A DNA stretch of 64,000 nt from Cyprinodon diabolis (lineage: Eukaryota; Chordata; Actinopteri; Cyprinodontiformes; Cyprinodontidae). A program made the position numbers and the translations under genes. Of the stretch, positions 60,001-64,000 are shown piece after piece (within the stretch, counting starts at the first letter, position 1; every line of letters begins with the position of its first letter). Under the pieces are notes generated by a model. It was not told the DNA's origin. It did no database searches and saw nothing but the letters and a program-made list of their open reading frames with translations. The stretch is taken from assembly GCA_030533445.1 (NCBI GenBank), contig CM060076.1, positions 24,662,603 through 24,726,602 on the forward strand, read 5' to 3'.

Positions 60001-61038
60001 TCCATGAAAGTCTGGAGGGAGTACACACTGGAGGTGAGGTTGAAGGAGAATCGAGGAGGAGTCGGATGAGCTTACTACAATGGTGGAGAAGGGGATGGAG
60101 GTGGGTTGTCTGAATCAAAGTCTTATCAAAGACATAGGAGCGACGGATCTTGCGCTTGTTGAAGAGCAGGCCTAGAGATGGTTTGGAGTGGCTTTTAAGT
60201 AAAGTGCTGGAAGATGATTGGGCATCGAAGAAATGTAGCTTGAAGCGGGTTGGCTGCATCGGAGGCGGATCAGCCTCAGATTGAATGGAAGTAATCAGAG
60301 TTTCTTCAGTTGAATTTCCGCCTTAGCTTCATTTCAGTATCAGGTGGGTTTAAGAAGGATTTTGCGCCCCATTGTCTGCAGCCAGACATCCTGGTCTACA
60401 ATTGCTTAGGGGGCCTACCAGTTGTCAGTGATGGGGCCCCTAAGATGTCCTGGGCCCGTAAGCAACTGCTGTCTCTTACCGATATTTATACCATTGAGTC
60501 TGACTATAATTTTTGTTCCATATTTTGTTCCCAAGGGAGTTACTCGGAGGAGCTTCAGTTTTATAAATACAGGTTTATGTTATGATTTTAATTTGTATTT
60601 ATTTTGATTCCTTAGTAACTTTCAGGCAACACATTTATGTTTTTTTTATATATAAGATAGAAAGAATACAATGACAAGAATTAAATTCTCAAATTAAAAT
60701 ATTAAGTAATATAGTCTTTATTTCAGTTACTGTACGTTCCACTTTTGGACAATAATCAATACTTTTGAATAAGAGCGGTATGAGGATGTGTGTCACAGCT
60801 GAAGGTAAACTCAAAGAAAAAAGTACTTTTTGACTAATAAAAGCTTGTATCATTTTTCAATTGGGTGATAACAAAGCAGAATAGATCCCAACCCTATTTT
60901 GATTTCATGTACCCCTTGCAATACCCTCACGAACCACTAGGGGTATGCGTACCCCCAGTTGGGAAACAATGATTTAGCTTCACGTTTTCTTGACATTACC
61001 TCAGATGCGCACCCCCCCAAATCTTATATCCGCCCCTG

Positions 61039-61957
61039 TTATTTATTTTATGTATTGTATTTGTTTTAAATAGGCCTACTGGCTCATAGGTCTTTTGACC
61101 AAAAAAAACACCCCCTGTTCAATAGTAGTTCAAGCTTCCCTGTACTCTGACATATCTAGCAAAATAACAAAGTGAACGTTTTGATCTGATTCATGGTGAG
61201 TACTTTTAGTTGGAGCTTTCTCAATGTAGATAATCAGATAATCAGTAAATAAAGTTACAAAAAAAGACTAAAAATCTATCTGAGAAAAAATATATTTTTT
61301 TTTCTATTTGTGAACATAGAACCAAAGTTTTGTTTGGTCAGATTTTGAAACACCCCAAAATGGTTCAGCTTCAACACAGGTTCAGTGATGGACCCAGGGT
61401 CCTGTGGTGTTTTCCTTTCTCTCAGTTTTATTCATTAATGATTACTGATTCATTTTCAATTTACAAGTAAAGCTATTTACTTATTGACTTAGGAAGTTGA
61501 ATACAGTGCGAAATGTATCATAAGCCTCTTTCCAACTGAAAGTAGCAGGTTGACCTGCTAACAATCCCTTCCCATTGGCAAAAAAAAAAAGTCTAATAGA
61601 GTCTAAGCCCTAGCTGGCAAGCCGCATGGCTTCTGTCTCCCCGCGGTTGAGTGTCTTGTGACACCATCACGCAAGGTTAGCATAGATGATGTCACCAGTG
61701 CCACAGAAATCAGGAAAGGAAAGAATGGAAAGCAACATGTAAACAAACCAGGGTGTAGATTGTGTGCTTTATTCTTTCGCTCTTTTATCTGTCCTAATCC
61801 CTCTTACAAGTACTGTGCCATGTTTATCGATTTAAACAGAGTTATTTTAGTTTGAGTATTTAGTATGAGTTACTAATGCAGATTTGCTTCACCTTCTATT
61901 TTTAGTTGTTTCCTATGTCAGAAATACCATGGCAACAGTGAATGGTAAATGAACTGT
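61039..61957. other. Unassigned stretch
   Basis: No coding or element ends recognised. Confidence 0.5.
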
Positions 61958-62290
61958 ACTTATATAGAGCCAAGTCAAGTCAGGAGATTTAACTAAAGTG
62001 CTTTACACTACATTTAGTCATTCATCCATGCACACACACACACACACGCACACACACTCACAAGCTAAACCGTAGCCAGAGCTGCTGTGGGGTCATTCTC
62101 AAAGCAATGCTGCCATACACAGGCCCCACCGGGCCCTCTGACCACCATCAGTAAGCAACGTGGGTAAAGTGCCTGGCCCAAGGACACAACGACACTGAAA
62201 GATGGAGCTGAGGTTGGAACCTAGAACCCTTAGGTTGCAGTACAAACCCATGCTTCCGACTACCAGCCTTATTTATAGAGCACTTTAAAA
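61958..62290 (+). repeat. Teleost interspersed repeat ('aaatgaactgtacttatata' family)
   Basis: 'ggtaaatgaactgtacttat' followed by 'aaagtgctttacactac', a CA repeat (62031-62057), 'gccctctgaccaccatc' and 'caaggacacaacgacac' is the order of a frequent fish repeat. No coding capacity; origin not determined. Confidence 0.6.
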
Positions 62291-63155
62291 ATCCAAATGA
62301 CTAAAGTGCTGAACATAGAATGAAACAGCAGTCCCAAGATACAATAAATAAACCAATGATAAAATCAGTAAGACCTAAAAAAATAAAACAACCCTGTATT
62401 TAATTAGTTAAGCAATCACAAAGTCGGTCTGAATGAATTAAAATAAAATGAAGTTAATATAATTTAATCTAATGATAAAACAATTTGAAAGTTAATATCT
62501 CAGATGGTATTAAAACCAGGAAGAAGAGATGGTTTAAAGAAGGGTTTTACAGGCAGACAGTGAAGACACCTGCAGGCCAATGAAGGGTCATTTTATAATT
62601 TAGGAGCTGCTACAGCAAAATGATGGCTTCCTCTGAGCTTATTCTTTACTCTTTAGAATCCTATGGAGCAGCTAATCAACTGACCTTAGGGATGGAAAGG
62701 GTGTTTAGAGATGTAGCACATCAGACAGAGTGGGCAAGGCAAGGTCATTTGGACCTTTAAAAGGAAATAAAAGGGGGGGGGGGGACTTTTCATTCTGTAA
62801 CCTCTAAAGCTCAGAGATACAGGAATTACTGATTCTTTTTAGTGGTGAGAGTTAATTACAAGGACTGTAAGTAATTAATCACATTAAATCACATTTCAAT
62901 TGAAAAGCAAACTGTCAAAATAAATCAACTTTTCAATTCATATAACGTTTTGCTCCTTAGTTATTGAATACATAACGATTTGAGCACAGCAACACATATA
63001 TTTTATCATACTTAATCGATTATTTAGGTTATTCAACCATCCGGTTGAAAGTCATTTAGCTTTATTTAGAAATCACTGATATTTTATACAATTTCTTTGA
63101 AAAACTACTTCTACAGAAGTATGATTAGTCCATGAATATTAAATGTAGCACAATT
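62291..63155. other. Unassigned stretch with a G12 run
   Basis: A G12 homopolymer at 62773-62784; otherwise nothing recognised. Confidence 0.5.
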
Positions 63156-63163
63156 CCTTCCAC

Positions 63164-63787
63164 CAGAGATGGCAAAAGTACTCACTTTCCATACTTGAGT
63201 AAAAGTACAGATACTTGTGTTAAAAAATACTCTGGTAAAAGTGGAAGTACTGATTAAACTTCTTTACTCAAGTAAAAGTAACAAAGTACAGGCTTGTAAA
63301 TTTACTTAAAGTATAAAAGTAAAAGTAGAAACCACTTTTTTCATGCCGTTGCCTACATTTTAAATGGATGTCTGCCAATAGGACTAGATCTCCGTTGTGT
63401 TCATTTTCAATCATCTTGTCATCCATACTACTATGCTAACGCCACCGCCACCAAGCTGCAATGATTTGCCGCAAATGAATACCGCCGAATCTGTCGATTC
63501 ATCTTGTAGTTGTGCGTCAAATGCAATGTAGATTCCCATTCTATCAGATTGAATTTGGTATTGATGACGTGAAAAATAATAACGGTAACTCCATTGAAAT
63601 GATTCAAAACTAAAGTAACGAGCCAATTTTTTAAAATGTAAGGAGTAGAAAGTACAGATATTTGTGTAAAAATGTAAGGAGTAGAAGTAAAAAGTCGCCA
63701 TAAAGATAAGTAGTAAAGTAAAAATATCAGAAAAATCTACTTGAGTACAGTAACGAAGTATTATTACTTCGTTACTTCCCATCTCTG
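63164..63787. mobile_element. Non-autonomous hAT element, family F1 copy 3
   Basis: 'cagagatggcaaaagta' (63164) to 'cccatctctg' (63787), flanked by a perfect 8-bp duplication 'ccttccac' (63156-63163 and 63788-63795). Same orientation and almost the same length (624 bp) as the copy at 5588-6210, including the unique central region around 'gatttgccgc'. Confidence 0.93.
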
Positions 63788-64000
63788 CCTTCCACTAAAT
63801 ATGGTAAATATATATATAGCAAAAAGGCATACAATATTGCCTGAAAGAGTTTTACATTTTCTGTAAACAGAAGATAGAGTTCTATTTCTAATACTTTCAG
63901 AACTGTTCAGTTCAGCTGCGCATACAGCATTGCTAAAAGATTACTATTTAATGTGAGTTTAACGCAACTACATTTGCCACTGAGGCTAATTTGTCGTGAA

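Larger units (their letters stand above)
57843..61038 (-). mobile_element. 3.2-kb Zaphod-like hAT with about 260-bp inverted repeats
   Basis: Ends 'caggggcagatccagg' (57843) and 'atatccgcccctg' (ending 61038). The inverse match continues inward through 'tttcccaactggg.gtacgcatacccctag', 'agggctgggat' and 'tgtgacacacatc' to about 58111 and 60785. 'gggccc' clusters near 58280-58320 and 60405-60465 are typical of Zaphod-like elements. A transposase N-terminus remains on the minus strand (58779 down). Two later insertions lie within (59191-59710; repeat at 59878-60000). No 8-bp duplication was found, so one end may not be the original. Confidence 0.7.

Noticed and set aside
1..64000. Search for CRISPR arrays, operons, prophages or host gene exons
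   Set aside because: No regularly spaced repeats, no bacterial gene organisation and no exon with recognisable protein domains other than those of mobile elements were found.

Overview
The window looks like vertebrate intergenic DNA, most probably from a teleost fish. It is AT-rich, has no dense open reading frames, and consists largely of transposable elements of kinds typical of ray-finned fish: Sushi-like Ty3/Gypsy chromoviruses, a Tc1-type transposon, many hAT elements, V-SINE-like SINE fragments and CR1/L2/Rex-like LINE relics. I found no convincing exon of a host gene, no tRNA or rRNA gene, no CRISPR array and no operon-like organisation. Only two long intact reading frames exist, and both belong to mobile elements.

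Layout. 1-1095: the end of a hAT element running off the window. 2335-2500: a SINE. 5588-6210: hAT copy 1 of a three-copy family (others at 40608-41145 and 63164-63787). 7850-8560: LINE relic. 10676-12216: a ZMYM-type hAT inserted in a LINE tail, followed by a Tc1 relic. 13413-14639: a hAT carrying a nested foldback element. 18995-19669, 21649-22522 and 24871-25258: isolated LTRs. 25919-29203: Gypsy element 1, with an open 809-codon pol frame but deletions and lost catalytic residues. 29209-33780: no recognised content. 34632-36395: a second ZMYM-type hAT that keeps a TTF zinc-finger exon. 39044-41195: an old repeat interrupted by an LTR element and by a hAT. 42288-49361: a hAT split by the 5.1-kb Gypsy element 2 (minus strand; gag-pol decayed). 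52029-53625: a full-length Tc1-like transposon with an intact 337-aa transposase. 53652-56240: an LTR and two hATs. 57184-61038: a foldback element and a 3.2-kb long-inverted-repeat element with its own nested insertions. 63164-63787: hAT copy 3.

Most insertions could be delimited by exact target-site duplications read from the sequence: 5 bp for LTR elements, 8 bp for hATs, TA for Tc1. These give firm boundaries and a relative order for nested events. The elements do not form a shared pathway; each is an independent selfish unit. The most notable objects are the intact Tc1 element with repeated sites in its long inverted repeats, Gypsy element 1 (open frame despite in-frame deletions), and the internally deleted hATs that still carry transposase exons. 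Family names rest on recognising motifs by eye; no database search was possible.
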